A stretch of DNA of 64,000 nt from Irregularibacter muris (GCF_024622505.1 NZ_JANKAS010000011.1:1-64000), one strand, 5' to 3'. Shown: positions 16,710 through 26,085, counted from the first letter of the stretch. Notes: a model not told the origin generated them from the letters alone. A program made the numbers and translations.

Positions 16710-17729
16710 TTAGAAAAGAATTAACTTTTCCTTAGGAAGATTTATCAATAAGGTTTGTTTCTCATAAGGAGATTCGGATTTACTAAATTCAAAGCGAAGA
16801 GGCTTATGTCCTGTATCGAATATCAAAACTTGATTGAACATTTCCTCAATAGTATTGGCTACGGGAAAAGAGAAAGTATTTTCCCCTTTAGTTTTCCCCA
16901 TTTCCAGATGGTTTGCCCGAATAGCTACATGGGTGATACTGTCCTTAACCTGTTCCTCTGTATGAAGTACAATATTCCAATCCAATGCTCTTAGGCTATG
17001 ATGGGATATTTTTTTTGCCCGGGATATATTTTTACACCCAGATAATATGGTAGCTGCCAATGTTTTTGGGAACTGAAATAATTCATGTTTTGTACAAGGT
17101 CTTTCACTTTTACCATTGTCCATAACCACAATCCTATTGCACAATCTGTAGACCTCATCTCGATTATGAGATACAAAGAGCACAGCGCCCTTATAGTCCT
17201 TTAATATATTCATCATTTCTTGCTCTAATTGCCATTTTAAATAGCTATCTAAGGCAGAAAAGGGTTCATCGAGCATGAGGAGCTCGGGCTGAGAGGCAAA
17301 TATTCTTGCAAGAGCCACTCTTTGTTGTTGGCCTCCTGATAATTGGGAAGGATATCTTTTTTCTAAGCCCTTTAGCTGAAATCTTCTTATATATTCTGAG
17401 ATAATTTCTGAGTTGCCCCTTTTCCCCAAACCACAACCTATATTTTTCTCCACTGTCATATTGGGAAATAGGGCATAATTTTGAAATAGATAGCCTACTT
17501 TCCGCTGTTGAGGAGGGAGATTGATGCCCTTAGTGGAGTCATATAAGACTCTTCCATCTAATTCAATTCGTCCTTCATCGGGCTCAACAATTCCTGCAAT
17601 ACACTTTAAAGTTAAACTTTTACCACAACCTGAGGCTCCCAATACCCCTAAAATTTCTTTGTCAGCTTCAAAGTCTACATTTAGGAGGAAGTCACCGAAT
17701 TTTTTCTTGATATTGACCATTAAACTCAA
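16710..17729 (-). CDS. modC: Molybdate ABC transporter ATP-binding protein
   Basis: The 339-residue ATPase has Walker A GASGCGKS, the signature LSGGQQQRVALARIF and Walker B LLMLDEPFSALD, followed by a C-terminal extension of the kind that holds a TOBE-like regulatory region. It energises oxyanion import through ModB. The TTG at 17729 is preferred because GGAGG lies seven bases upstream; an ATG at 17720 is 16 bases away. Its start is one base from the modB stop, so translation is coupled. Confidence 0.9.
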   Translation of the reverse strand: MSLMVNIKKKFGDFLLNVDFEADKEILGVLGASGCGKSLTLKCIAGIVEPDEGRIELDGRVLYDSTKGINLPPQQRKVGYLFQNYALFPNMTVEKNIGCGLGKRGNSEIISEYIRRFQLKGLEKRYPSQLSGGQQQRVALARIFASQPELLMLDEPFSALDSYLKWQLEQEMMNILKDYKGAVLFVSHNRDEVYRLCNRIVVMDNGKSERPCTKHELFQFPKTLAATILSGCKNISRAKKISHHSLRALDWNIVLHTEEQVKDSITHVAIRANHLEMGKTKGENTFSFPVANTIEEMFNQVLIFDTGHKPLRFEFSKSESPYEKQTLLINLPKEKLILF

Positions 17730-17730
17730 T

Positions 17731-18399
17731 TTAGTTCCTCCTTTTTTGTACCCGTTGATGTTGATTAAAATAGTTCATACCTATGATCATAACAAAGGAA
17801 ATGACTATAATGACGAAAGTCCATTTATAAGCTGTGGCTCGATCTCCACTTTGTACCGCACTATATATAGCAATGGGGATGGTTTGGGTTTTTCCTTTAA
17901 TATTTCCAGCTAACATCATCGTAGCTCCGAATTCCCCTAAGGCTCTGGCATAGGCCAAAATAATTCCCCCCATAATTCCCGATAGAGCATTAGGGAGAAT
18001 CACTGTCCAAAATATTTTGATATTGCTCATTCCCAAGGTCTGGGCTGCAAAAATCAGATTTTCATCTACATCGTCAAAGGAACTTAAAGTAGAGCGGTAC
18101 ATCAAAGGGAATGCTACTACGGCAGCTGAAATTACCGTAGCTTCCCAAGAAAAAATAACATTGATATTTAGAGTGCCTAAAAACCTACCCAGTATACTGT
18201 TTTTGCCAAAAAGAATAAGGAGAAAAAAACCTAAAACCGTTGGTGGCAACACCATGGGGAGAGTGAATATTCCATCAATTAATCCACGAAATCTATTCAT
18301 TTTTCTCACCTTATTGGCAGCGAATAAACCCAAAATAAAGGCAAAGAGTGTAGAGAGTAGAGAGGTCTTAAGAGAAATGATCAATGGTGTAATATCCAT
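17731..18399 (-). CDS. modB: Molybdate ABC transporter permease
   Basis: The 222-residue membrane protein has about five segments and the EAA-type loop AQTLGMSNIKIFWTVILPNALSGI followed by ARALGEFGATMMLAG, typical of ModB/CysT permeases. It lies between modA and modC in one leftward operon. Confidence 0.92.
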   Translation of the reverse strand: MDITPLIISLKTSLLSTLFAFILGLFAANKVRKMNRFRGLIDGIFTLPMVLPPTVLGFFLLILFGKNSILGRFLGTLNINVIFSWEATVISAAVVAFPLMYRSTLSSFDDVDENLIFAAQTLGMSNIKIFWTVILPNALSGIMGGIILAYARALGEFGATMMLAGNIKGKTQTIPIAIYSAVQSGDRATAYKWTFVIIVISFVMIIGMNYFNQHQRVQKRRN

Positions 18400-18436
18400 G
18401 AGTAGCCCCCTTTCTATTTTGTTTCTTTCTCTTTAA

Positions 18437-19243
18437 TTACAGGGTAGAAAAACCATATTTTTCAAATACTTCCTGTGCTTCTTTGGTGGATAGAAAATCT
18501 AAGAAAGATTTAGCAGCTTCTTTATTTTTCGAATCTTTAATAAGGGCAGCAGGATAAATAACAGGCTTATGAGAATCTTCTGGTGCCTCAGTAACTACCT
18601 CTACCTTATCAGTAGTAGCTGCATCAGTTGCATAGACAATACCACATTCTACTTCACCTGTTTCTACCCATGAAAGAACTTGACGTACATCGGTGCCATA
18701 TACTGCTTTTGCCACTGCTTGATCTTTAATATTTAAAGCATCAAAAACTTCTTCAGAATATTGTCCTACAGGGACACTTTCAGGTTCTCCTAGAGCAATT
18801 TTCTTTACTTTATCAGTAGAGATATCTTCAAAAGTTTTAATATCGGCATTGGAATCTTGGGGAGTAATTAAAACCACCTTGTTTAACAATAAATCCTTAC
18901 GGCTATCTTTGTCAATCATATCTTTTTCCTCTAAAGAATCCATTTGCTTTTGGGCCGCGGATAAAAACACATCTACAGGGGCACCTTCTTCAATTTGAGA
19001 TTGAAGAGCACCAGAAGCTCCAAAGGTAAATTCAAAAGTTGTATTTGAATGATCCTTCTTATACAATTCTTCAATTTCCTTCATGGCATCTGTCAAACTG
19101 GCAGCAGCTGCTACTGTTAGCTCTAGGGCTTCCTCATTAGATTGTTCAGGATTGTTCTCAGGGTTTTGCGTATCTTGAGAACAACCCATAAACATAGTGG
19201 CAACCAAACCTAAAATGATGAATAACACTAAAGATTTTTTCAT
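18437..19243 (-). CDS. modA: Molybdate-binding lipoprotein
   Basis: The protein (268 residues) begins with a lipoprotein signal with lipobox MFMGC and then has the ModA features AAASLTDAMKEIE, FGASGALQSQIEEGAPVDVF and VYGTDVRQVLSWVETGEVECGIVYATDA. It captures molybdate (possibly tungstate) outside the cell. The ATG at 19243 follows AGGAGG; an ATG at 19261 is the ORF limit without such a site. It is transcribed away from a divergent regulator gene. Confidence 0.93.
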   Translation of the reverse strand: MKKSLVLFIILGLVATMFMGCSQDTQNPENNPEQSNEEALELTVAAAASLTDAMKEIEELYKKDHSNTTFEFTFGASGALQSQIEEGAPVDVFLSAAQKQMDSLEEKDMIDKDSRKDLLLNKVVLITPQDSNADIKTFEDISTDKVKKIALGEPESVPVGQYSEEVFDALNIKDQAVAKAVYGTDVRQVLSWVETGEVECGIVYATDAATTDKVEVVTEAPEDSHKPVIYPAALIKDSKNKEAAKSFLDFLSTKEAQEVFEKYGFSTL

Positions 19244-19326
19244 TTTCTTTCCTCCTGGCATAATAAATGATGGGATAAAACATGACGATACATGATGAAA
19301 AGAATATTTTATGTAATGTTATGTCA

Positions 19327-19360
19327 CGTTATCACCCGTTCTACATTTTAAAGTATAACG
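19327..19360. promoter_or_regulatory. Candidate molybdate-regulator operator
   Basis: CGTTAT at 19327-19332 and its inverse ATAACG at 19355-19360 are separated by 22 bases in the divergent modA/regulator gap. The E. coli ModE consensus uses the same half-site letters with 12 bases between; here the spacing is ten bases (one helical turn) longer. Confidence 0.4.
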
Positions 19361-19473
19361 ACAATTTATAACTTAGTCAAGCAGTTATTCTAGGGGAGGA
19401 TAAATATTCAAATGTTACCAACAATGATATAATGAAATATATCAATTTTATGTTGGGAAAGGTGGGATATGAG

Positions 19474-20421
19474 GTGAAGGATAAGGCTTTGAACGCCCAA
19501 GAGGTAGCAGATATTTTAAAAATTGCCAAAAACACGGTATATGAATTGGTAAAGCGGGGAGAAATCAATTCCTATAAAGTAGGGAGAAATCTACGATTTA
19601 CCTTAAAGGATGTCGAAGATTATATTTCTAATTCGAAAAATCTTCAGCCTACAAAGAAAGCTAAAGTAGAAGGGGCAGTGGAAAACCTACCCTCCCCTAC
19701 TTTAGAAGGTTTAGGTAAAGGGTTTGTGATCTCTGGCCAAGATTTAATGTTGGATATTTTATCAAATTATATAGAGCGTCATCCTAAAGGAGTTCGGACT
19801 CTGCGGTCTTATATTGGTAGTTATAATAGTTTGATTGAATTGTATCGGGGGAATATTCAAGTGGCTTCTACTCATTTGTGGGATGGGGATACTGGAGAAT
19901 ATAATATTCCTTTTGTCAGAAGATTGCTCCCAGGTATTCCTGCTGTCATTATTCATCTTACTTATCGTATGCAGGGTTTTTACGTTGCAAAAGGAAATCC
20001 CAAAAATATTACAACGTGGGAAGATTTAAAGAGAAGCGAGATTACCATGGTCAACAGAGAAAAGGGGGCAGGTTCTCGGGTACTTTTAGATGAAAACTTA
20101 CGATTGCTAGGTATTTCTGGCTATGGGATTAAAGGCTATCAAAATGAGAGCCCTTCTCATTTTGCCTTAGCCAGTGCTGTAGGACGAGGAGAAGCAGATG
20201 TAGCAGTAGGAATTGAAAAGATTGCCAGTCAAGTAGAAGGGATTGATTTTATTCCTTTACAAAAGGAACGCTATGATCTAGTGATTAAGAAAGAGGATAT
20301 GCAGCTCCCTGTTGTTCAGGCTATTTTAGAGATACTGGCTTCCCATGAATTCCAAATTGAATTTAAGGGAATAGGAGGGTATGATATTAAGGAAATGGGT
20401 AATATTGTAGCAGAAACCTAA
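19474..20421 (+). CDS. One-component regulator: excisionase-type HTH fused to PBP-like domain
   Basis: The N-terminal 55 residues form an excisionase/MerR-like helix-turn-helix (AQEVADILKIAKNTVYELVKRGE). The rest is a PBP-like domain (about residues 80-310, with SGQDLMLDIL, SYNSLIELYRGNIQVASTHLWD and REKGAGSRVLLDE) related to oxyanion-binding proteins. It is divergent from modABC, so it probably senses molybdate or tungstate and controls that operon in place of ModE. The GTG at 19474 has AAGGTGGG upstream; the ATG at 19432 overlaps a TATAAT-like box and lacks a ribosome site. Confidence 0.8.
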   Translation: MKDKALNAQEVADILKIAKNTVYELVKRGEINSYKVGRNLRFTLKDVEDYISNSKNLQPTKKAKVEGAVENLPSPTLEGLGKGFVISGQDLMLDILSNYIERHPKGVRTLRSYIGSYNSLIELYRGNIQVASTHLWDGDTGEYNIPFVRRLLPGIPAVIIHLTYRMQGFYVAKGNPKNITTWEDLKRSEITMVNREKGAGSRVLLDENLRLLGISGYGIKGYQNESPSHFALASAVGRGEADVAVGIEKIASQVEGIDFIPLQKERYDLVIKKEDMQLPVVQAILEILASHEFQIEFKGIGGYDIKEMGNIVAET

Positions 20422-20505
20422 AATATACATTACTACTCTTGTAATAGGAAATTTTCAATTCATGATTTTTAACATTCATGGAAATACATACTAGGAGGAA
20501 AATCA

Positions 20506-21267
20506 TTGCGACCACGGGATTTTATTGAAGTAAAAAAAGTCATATTGAATCATATTCCATGTTTATTGGTGAGACCTACATCCTTTGAGGGAAAGTTACC
20601 TACTTTATTTCACTATCATGGATGGAGCTCTAGTAAGGAAAGACATCAATTTCTAGCAACAATCATAGCCCAATATGGATACCAGGTCATACTACCTGAT
20701 TCAAACTTTCATGGAGAAAGAAATCCATTGGAAGAATATACTTCCAAAAATATATTGCAATATTTTTGGACCATTGTAAAACAATCAGTGGATGAATTTA
20801 AGGGAATGAGGGAAGAAGTACAGGAGCAATACGATATGGACCCAGAGGCTATTGCCCTATCGGGAAGCTCTATGGGAGGGTACATTACTGCGAGCATTTT
20901 TGCCCAAAATCCCGATATAAAAAGTTTGATTACCTTTAATGGGGGATGCTCCCTTTTTAAAACCAAGGAACTTATTAGTGAAAAATTAAATATAGATTTA
21001 GACAATAAAATGGATAGGGAAGAAGTAGAAAAATATGATCCCCTTACCTATAAAGATTCCTTTTATCCCCGCCCCATATTAATGCTCCATGGGGATGCGG
21101 ATACATCCGTGCCTATTGAGATTCAACGGTATTTTTTAGAGGAAGTTTCTCCTTTATATCAGGAGGATAAAGGTAGAATTGAGCTAGAGGTATATAAAAA
21201 TATGAATCACCATATTAGCATTAGAATGGTAAAGTCTGCTGTATCCTGGCTAGAAAAATATTTATAA
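20506..21267 (+). CDS. Alpha/beta hydrolase (dienelactone hydrolase/prolyl-oligopeptidase type)
   Basis: The 253-residue protein has the oxyanion region HYHGWSSSKE, the nucleophile elbow GSSMGGY (Ser) and the acid/His region LHGDADTSVP and NHHISIRM, completing a Ser-Asp-His triad. It is likely a cytoplasmic esterase of unknown substrate. The start is TTG with AGGAGG seven bases upstream. It is monocistronic, between the mod regulator and a strong terminator. Confidence 0.85.
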   Translation: MRPRDFIEVKKVILNHIPCLLVRPTSFEGKLPTLFHYHGWSSSKERHQFLATIIAQYGYQVILPDSNFHGERNPLEEYTSKNILQYFWTIVKQSVDEFKGMREEVQEQYDMDPEAIALSGSSMGGYITASIFAQNPDIKSLITFNGGCSLFKTKELISEKLNIDLDNKMDREEVEKYDPLTYKDSFYPRPILMLHGDADTSVPIEIQRYFLEEVSPLYQEDKGRIELEVYKNMNHHISIRMVKSAVSWLEKYL

Positions 21268-21274
21268 AACATGG

Positions 21275-21323
21275 AAAGAGAGAAGGCTATAGGATGGGTC
21301 CATCCTATAGCCTTCTCTCTTTT
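21275..21323 (+). terminator. Intrinsic terminator after the hydrolase
   Basis: A perfect 23-pair stem (21275-21297 with 21300-21322) with a two-base loop ends in TTTT. It may work for both strands, since the next gene is convergent. Confidence 0.9.
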
Positions 21324-21343
21324 ATACATAATATAAGTTTATG

Positions 21344-21700
21344 TTAAAGCTTAAATTTTCTGTCCCGAATAATGAAATCAATGATAATTTTATCAGAGAT
21401 TGGGAAATTCCTGTGGATTTTTTTATATTTTGTATTTTTACACAATTCCAGATGATATTTATTTAAAACTTTGGCCCATTTATAGTCTTTGATGTCATCC
21501 CAAGGAACTAATTTGGGAATGTCTACAAAGAGATATAAACCTTGCTCTGTGATTACTAATCCAGGATATTGAGAGTAAATGATAAATAAAAATAAATAAT
21601 TAGAATACATGATGATATTTATGAATATCGCATGATTACTGTTAAGGATAAATTCATTCAATCCCTCTTGGAGGATTACGCTAAGGGTAATGCCTAACAA
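21344..21700 (-). CDS. Small membrane protein, possibly lacking a normal start
   Basis: I do not recognise this protein. The coding frame is open upstream to a TAA near 21765 without any ATG, and encodes two hydrophobic segments followed by a hydrophilic part with VPWDDIKDYKW, which resembles the PH-like domains of small bacterial membrane proteins. The TTG at 21700 has no ribosome site. Either a non-standard start is used or the 5' end has decayed. Confidence 0.45.
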   Translation of the reverse strand: MLGITLSVILQEGLNEFILNSNHAIFINIIMYSNYLFLFIIYSQYPGLVITEQGLYLFVDIPKLVPWDDIKDYKWAKVLNKYHLELCKNTKYKKIHRNFPISDKIIIDFIIRDRKFKL

Positions 21701-21844
21701 AAGTAAGATGAGTAAAGTAAAGCCGATAATGAATATTTTGTTTTGCAGAGTAAAGAGTAGGTAGTTTGGTTATAGTAGCTAAAAATCCGTCCTTTGTGGT
21801 AGAATAGTTATATTAATGTATGAAGATGGGAGAAGGTTTTTGCG

Positions 21845-22486
21845 ATGAATACGAAGGAACGAGTCATAGAAAGCTTACAAAAAGCCTCATTGGAGGAAAT
21901 TTTAGATAGAGAAGATATTGCAAATTTGGATTGGTTTTGGATTAATCGAGATATTTTTGGGGATATCCTGAAAAATATTTCGGGATTTGATTATTATGAG
22001 CAGGAAGAAGAGGTCACTGAACTTTTAAAATCGATGAAAGACGAAAATTATATCCAATTGTTAAGACCAGAAATAGAGAACAAAGGCTTTATAGAGATAA
22101 GCCAGCAACTTTTTGCCAAATTAGATCAAGATTATACCATTGTACAAGAGATTGATACCTGGATATTTATAAAGGAATCCTATTACAATAAATTATGGAT
22201 CAAAAAATCCATGGAGTTGGAATGGGTATTAAAGGCCATGAGCATTGATATTTATCAAAGATTTGATATGCCTTATTCTAGTTTAAAAGAAACCTATAAA
22301 GAACTATTTGAAAACAATAATCGAGTTATAGAAGAAATAGTAGAAACAAAACAATATGTTTTAGACAGTGGAAAATGGAAATTAAGTGAAACCGAAACGG
22401 TGCTTACTTTTTATAAGAAAGAAAAGAAATTTTATGAATGGAGCCAAGGTGAGGTAGAATTTAAGTTTGATGATTTACAAGGATAA
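21845..22486 (+). CDS. Hypothetical protein, 213 residues
   Basis: No family is recognised. The protein is acidic, has no signal or membrane segment, and is rich in E, K and aromatic residues (NLDWFWINRDIFGD, QEIDTWIFIKESYYNKLWIKK). The ATG follows GGGAGAAGG. It stands alone between a convergent membrane protein and a convergent reductase gene. Confidence 0.7.
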   Translation: MNTKERVIESLQKASLEEILDREDIANLDWFWINRDIFGDILKNISGFDYYEQEEEVTELLKSMKDENYIQLLRPEIENKGFIEISQQLFAKLDQDYTIVQEIDTWIFIKESYYNKLWIKKSMELEWVLKAMSIDIYQRFDMPYSSLKETYKELFENNNRVIEEIVETKQYVLDSGKWKLSETETVLTFYKKEKKFYEWSQGEVEFKFDDLQG

Positions 22487-22630
22487 TAAAAATTTGCTAT
22501 TAGATGAAAATAGATGTAGGTGAGAGTATACTTAATCATAGGAAACATTTATTATGAAAATCCTAATGGGATAAAATTCTCCTCACAATAATATCCTCCG
22601 AAATATTATATTTACACTATGAATCTTACA

Positions 22631-22673
22631 TAACCCCATCATTTTCCTAATAATTTAGAAATTGATGGGGTTA
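22631..22673. terminator. Stem-loop between convergent genes
   Basis: Eleven pairs (TAACCCCATCA at 22631-22641 with 22663-22673) close a 21-base A/T-rich loop. It lies between the end of the hypothetical gene and the end of the leftward reductase gene and can serve both. Confidence 0.6.
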
Positions 22674-22677
22674 AGTA

Positions 22678-23499
22678 TTATTTCTGTACTTTTTGTAGAT
22701 ATTCTAATACATCCATTACCTTCATCTGAAAGCTCTCTAGGATTTCCTTTCTACCTGGCAATACGGCCTGAAAGCATTTTTGTGGGACCAACTCTTTATC
22801 AAATACAGGTTCATTTAAACCAAGCATCTTTGAAAGATCGATTTGGAACTGCATATAATTATAGGTGTCCTTGGTCCCAATATGAAATATTCCTCTAAGA
22901 TCTTCTTTGAGGATGTATTCAATCCATTCTGCAATTTGAATATTTGTTGTGTAATTAACATAGAAATCCGGATAAGTTACAATGGGGGTATTATTTTTGG
23001 TATCCTCTATCAGTTTTAATAGTCTTGGACAATCCTTTCCCCAAATCTGTGGTACGCGGATAATAATACATTTATTCCTTAACTTGTCTTGTAGCATCTG
23101 TTCACAATTGATTTTAAAATTTCCATAATCAGTTTGGGAATGGGGTTTATCCAGTTCATAATGAGGCTCCTCTTTTCTTGCATCAAAGGCATTGGCAGTA
23201 GATAGATAAATAATTTTTCCATCCCTAATCCCGGATAAATAATCGACAATTTGACTATGAGCCGCCAATTGTAATTGGAAATTTCCCGTCAGGCTTGAAA
23301 TAACAATTTGTGGCTGCACACAATCTAAAATCCATTTCAGGGTATCCATATCCCCAAGTTTATATTGAAACATTTTGTTATTATTATGATGCTTCTTTGT
23401 TTGTGTATGATAGGTTCCATATACTTCATGATTTTTTTCTAATCTTTGTGCAATTGCTTGCCCAGCATAACCACTTGCCCCTAATATTAAAATCTTCAT
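22678..23499 (-). CDS. NAD(P)-dependent sugar-nucleotide reductase/epimerase, RmlD-like
   Basis: The 273-residue protein begins with a Rossmann dinucleotide motif (ILGASGYAGQAIAQRL) and has the reductase-type features STANAFD and the YxxxK-like region DYGNFKINCEQML. It resembles dTDP-4-dehydrorhamnose reductases (extended SDR family), but there are no rhamnose or polysaccharide genes nearby, so the substrate is open. An upstream promoter-like block at 23638-23679 on the same strand would give it a 140-base leader. Confidence 0.8.
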   Translation of the reverse strand: MKILILGASGYAGQAIAQRLEKNHEVYGTYHTQTKKHHNNNKMFQYKLGDMDTLKWILDCVQPQIVISSLTGNFQLQLAAHSQIVDYLSGIRDGKIIYLSTANAFDARKEEPHYELDKPHSQTDYGNFKINCEQMLQDKLRNKCIIIRVPQIWGKDCPRLLKLIEDTKNNTPIVTYPDFYVNYTTNIQIAEWIEYILKEDLRGIFHIGTKDTYNYMQFQIDLSKMLGLNEPVFDKELVPQKCFQAVLPGRKEILESFQMKVMDVLEYLQKVQK

Positions 23500-23637
23500 A
23501 AAATCATCCCCTTATCAAATTTTTGCCTATCCCTAAGTCTTGAGTAAATATAGACGTTACCATTTCAATTCTAAGGACTTTCGTAGGATATCTTCATCGG
23601 CTTACCAAAACTTTGGAGAATTCCTTCTCGTAGCATT

Positions 23638-23679
23638 TATATATAGTCTAAACTTTTAAAAAGAAATTTTCAATACACA
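23638..23679 (-). promoter_or_regulatory. Promoter block shared with tRNA-Thr(CGT), copy 1
   Basis: These 42 bases match 34165-34206 at 36 positions. On the minus strand both read TTGAA(A/T), 17 bases, then TA(G/A)ACT and ATATATA, the shape of a stable-RNA promoter. Copy 2 lies directly before a tRNA; copy 1 points toward the RmlD-like gene. Confidence 0.5.
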
Positions 23680-23832
23680 TAGGATAGGCACAAGAGCAAT
23701 AAACAAAATATCCAATAGTTTATGTTGCACTTTTAATAGCATAGGATGTTTTAATCTTATTTTTTATCGCCAAATATCTTAATAGCAGGATGGATCTCTA
23801 TGGTTTTGCTGTGAATAATATTTTTTAAAATA

Positions 23833-23861
23833 TTGACAATCTTTAAAATGCATGATAATAT
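23833..23861 (+). promoter_or_regulatory. Sigma-A promoter of the DUF3870/glutaconate region
   Basis: TTGACA at 23833-23838 and TAATAT at 23856-23861 are 17 bases apart. The predicted start near 23868 leaves a leader of about 170 bases before the DUF3870 frame. The rest of the 23500-24036 gap holds no gene that I can support. Confidence 0.7.
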
Positions 23862-23875
23862 ATAAACGAAAAAAG

Positions 23876-23889
23876 AGAAAACGTTATCA
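23876..23889 (+). promoter_or_regulatory. Candidate CcpA cre box
   Basis: AGAAAACGTTATCA agrees with 13 of 14 positions of the cre pattern TGWAANCGNTNWCA. It lies about 8 to 21 bases after the predicted transcription start, a typical position for catabolite repression. Confidence 0.55.
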
Positions 23890-24036
23890 TACTAAAGCTA
23901 CTCAAGCTTAGCTAATTTATATAATCTATACTTTAAATGTCATCAAAGCTTTTTAATTGGAGTCATGTAGTTTATATTTTCCACAATATTTCGTCTTCAT
24001 ATGAATCATTTGTATTTATATTATTAAGAAAAAGAG

Positions 24037-24378
24037 GTGGTTTATATAAGAAAATACTCTGAAGACTCCGTCTACTTTAGTACTACTTCAAAATTACCTT
24101 CGGGTGCTCCATCGGAACAGGTATATCATGCTTTAGATATTGGATTAATTATTAATTCAAAAACAGGAGTCATCGAAGACATTTCTGCAACTTTATTAAC
24201 CGAAGAGACAAGGGATTTTTTAAAGGAACTTATTATAGGATTTAATTTACATGAGACAGATTTAGAGGTATTGTTGAACAGGTTAAAATTCAGGTATTTT
24301 GGATACGCTCAAAAAGCGATATGTGTTGCAATAAAACATATTAATTTTAATTACCTTAAGTATAAAGGAGAAATTTGA
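24037..24378 (+). CDS. DUF3870 domain protein
   Basis: The roughly 110-residue protein matches the DUF3870 pattern (DIGLIINSKTGVIEDISATLL, then RDFLKELIIGF). The function is unknown. The start is unclear: a strong AAAGAGGTGG at 24031-24040 is followed, at normal distance, by GTT-TAT-ATA instead of ATG; the only canonical codon is the GTG inside the ribosome site itself. A terminator separates it from the symporter. Confidence 0.7.
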   Translation: MVYIRKYSEDSVYFSTTSKLPSGAPSEQVYHALDIGLIINSKTGVIEDISATLLTEETRDFLKELIIGFNLHETDLEVLLNRLKFRYFGYAQKAICVAIKHINFNYLKYKGEI

Positions 24379-24493
24379 TTATTAACGTAAGCCCATTCAT
24401 CTATTAAAAAAGTTATCATTATGAAAATTTTATTATGAAATAGTTGCTTCAATTGAGAGAATGTATTTTGCCATACATTTATACAATCGATTG

Positions 24494-24548
24494 AAATCCA
24501 GCTTAATTAGTAGTATTTTACTGCTATTTGAGCTGGATTTTTTATTTT
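24494..24548 (+). terminator. Terminator after the DUF3870 gene
   Basis: Ten pairs (24494-24503 with 24531-24540, AAATCCAGCT) enclose a second small hairpin and are followed by TTTATTTTC. No gene is seen in the remaining part of the 24379-24714 gap. Confidence 0.7.
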
Positions 24549-24714
24549 CAAATTAATTTCTGTCAGTGAAAGAATCTATAGGAATTTATAAAAGAAAAGT
24601 CCTTGTAATGAGAGCAAAAGAAGGTTATTCGTTCTTATAAATTCGACGATAAGCTTGATTCAATGGGCTTATACTAGAATTTTATATAAAAATAAACAAG
24701 GAAGGTGAATGCTT

Positions 24715-26016
24715 ATGGGAGAAAAGGCGAAAAAAAGAAGACTTAAATTATGGCAAAAAATCTTTATTGGACTCATCTTGGGAGTTATTGTTGGCATGAT
24801 TCTAAGTAATATGGGAGGCCCAGAAAATGCCCTTATTGCAAGATTAATGAGCTTCTTTGGTTTCTTAGGGGATTTGTTTATTCGATTAATTAGAATGGTG
24901 GTAGTACCATTAGTGTTTTTCTCCATTGCATCAGGGGTTATTAACCTAGGGGATATTAAAAGATTAGCAGGTACAGGGGTAAGAACAATTGCATTATTCC
25001 TTGCTACATCAGCAGGTTCTGTATCCATAGGGCTTATATTAGCCAATATTATTAAGCCAGGTTCAAGTGTTCAATTAGGAAGCATTTCAACTGAAGCCCA
25101 GAGAGAATTGGCGGAGATTCCTAGTGTATATGAACTTATATTGGATTTCTTCCCTGAAAATCCTATTGCCTCTATGGCTGATGGCACCATGCTTCAGATT
25201 ATTGTATTTGCTATTTTTATAGGAATTGCTCTAGTGATGTTAGAAGACAGAGCAAAACCTGTAACTGAAATTCTGAATATATGCTCTGATGCTATGTTTA
25301 AAATTATTGATATTGTAGTAAAGTTTACTCCTATAGGAGTATTTGGTTTAATGGCTAAGGCGATAACTCAGTTTGGAACAGATATTTTTGGACCTATATT
25401 TAAATTCATACTTACGGATTATTTATCAGCGATAATCTTTACCATCCTTATATTGTGGGGAGTTTGTTTATTCTTATACATGAAGGTTAATCCTTTGAAA
25501 TTCTTCAAAAGGGTTTTTGAACCTTGGTTGATCGCCTTTAGTACCTGTACTTCATCAGCGGCACTACCCGTAAGCATGAAAGTAGCCAAGAGAATTGGAA
25601 TTCCAGACGAAAATGCAAGTTTTGTCCTCCCTCTAGGAGCTACTATGAATATGAATGGGACTTGTATATATTTTGGAGTAATTGTAGTATTTGCAAGTCA
25701 ACTTTATGGAATAGATTTAAGCATTAGTTCACAGATAATGCTTGTATTACAAGCAACATTACTTGCCGTAGGGGCAGCTGCAGTACCGCAGATAGGATTG
25801 GTAATTAGTATTACATTAATAGAAAGTATGGGATTGCCATTAGAAGCAGTAGCTCTAGTAGCGGGGATTTATCGTATTGTGGATCAAATTCATACCGCAA
25901 CAAATTCCCATGGAGATTTAGTCGTAGCAGCCCTTGCTTCAAAGATGGAAGGGAGCTTTGACTATGATAAATATAATCGCGACATAGAAGAATTAAGTAG
26001 TGATGTAGATGCTTAA
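24715..26016 (+). CDS. Dicarboxylate/amino-acid:cation symporter (SDF/DAACS family)
   Basis: The 433-residue membrane protein has the family transport core: serine-rich STCTSSAALPVSMK, the GATMNMNGT motif and a final ATNSHGDLVV helix. Relatives import glutamate, aspartate or C4/C5 dicarboxylates with Na+ or H+. Its place before gctAB and gcd genes suggests glutaconate or glutamate as substrate. The ATG at 24715 is eight bases from GGAAGGTG and is preferred over 24709. Confidence 0.88.
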   Translation: MGEKAKKRRLKLWQKIFIGLILGVIVGMILSNMGGPENALIARLMSFFGFLGDLFIRLIRMVVVPLVFFSIASGVINLGDIKRLAGTGVRTIALFLATSAGSVSIGLILANIIKPGSSVQLGSISTEAQRELAEIPSVYELILDFFPENPIASMADGTMLQIIVFAIFIGIALVMLEDRAKPVTEILNICSDAMFKIIDIVVKFTPIGVFGLMAKAITQFGTDIFGPIFKFILTDYLSAIIFTILILWGVCLFLYMKVNPLKFFKRVFEPWLIAFSTCTSSAALPVSMKVAKRIGIPDENASFVLPLGATMNMNGTCIYFGVIVVFASQLYGIDLSISSQIMLVLQATLLAVGAAAVPQIGLVISITLIESMGLPLEAVALVAGIYRIVDQIHTATNSHGDLVVAALASKMEGSFDYDKYNRDIEELSSDVDA

Positions 26017-26085
26017 TTGAATAAATCTTTGTATTCATTATTCTCTATAATTTTCATCCAATCAGCATAAACAGGGGGGATTGAA

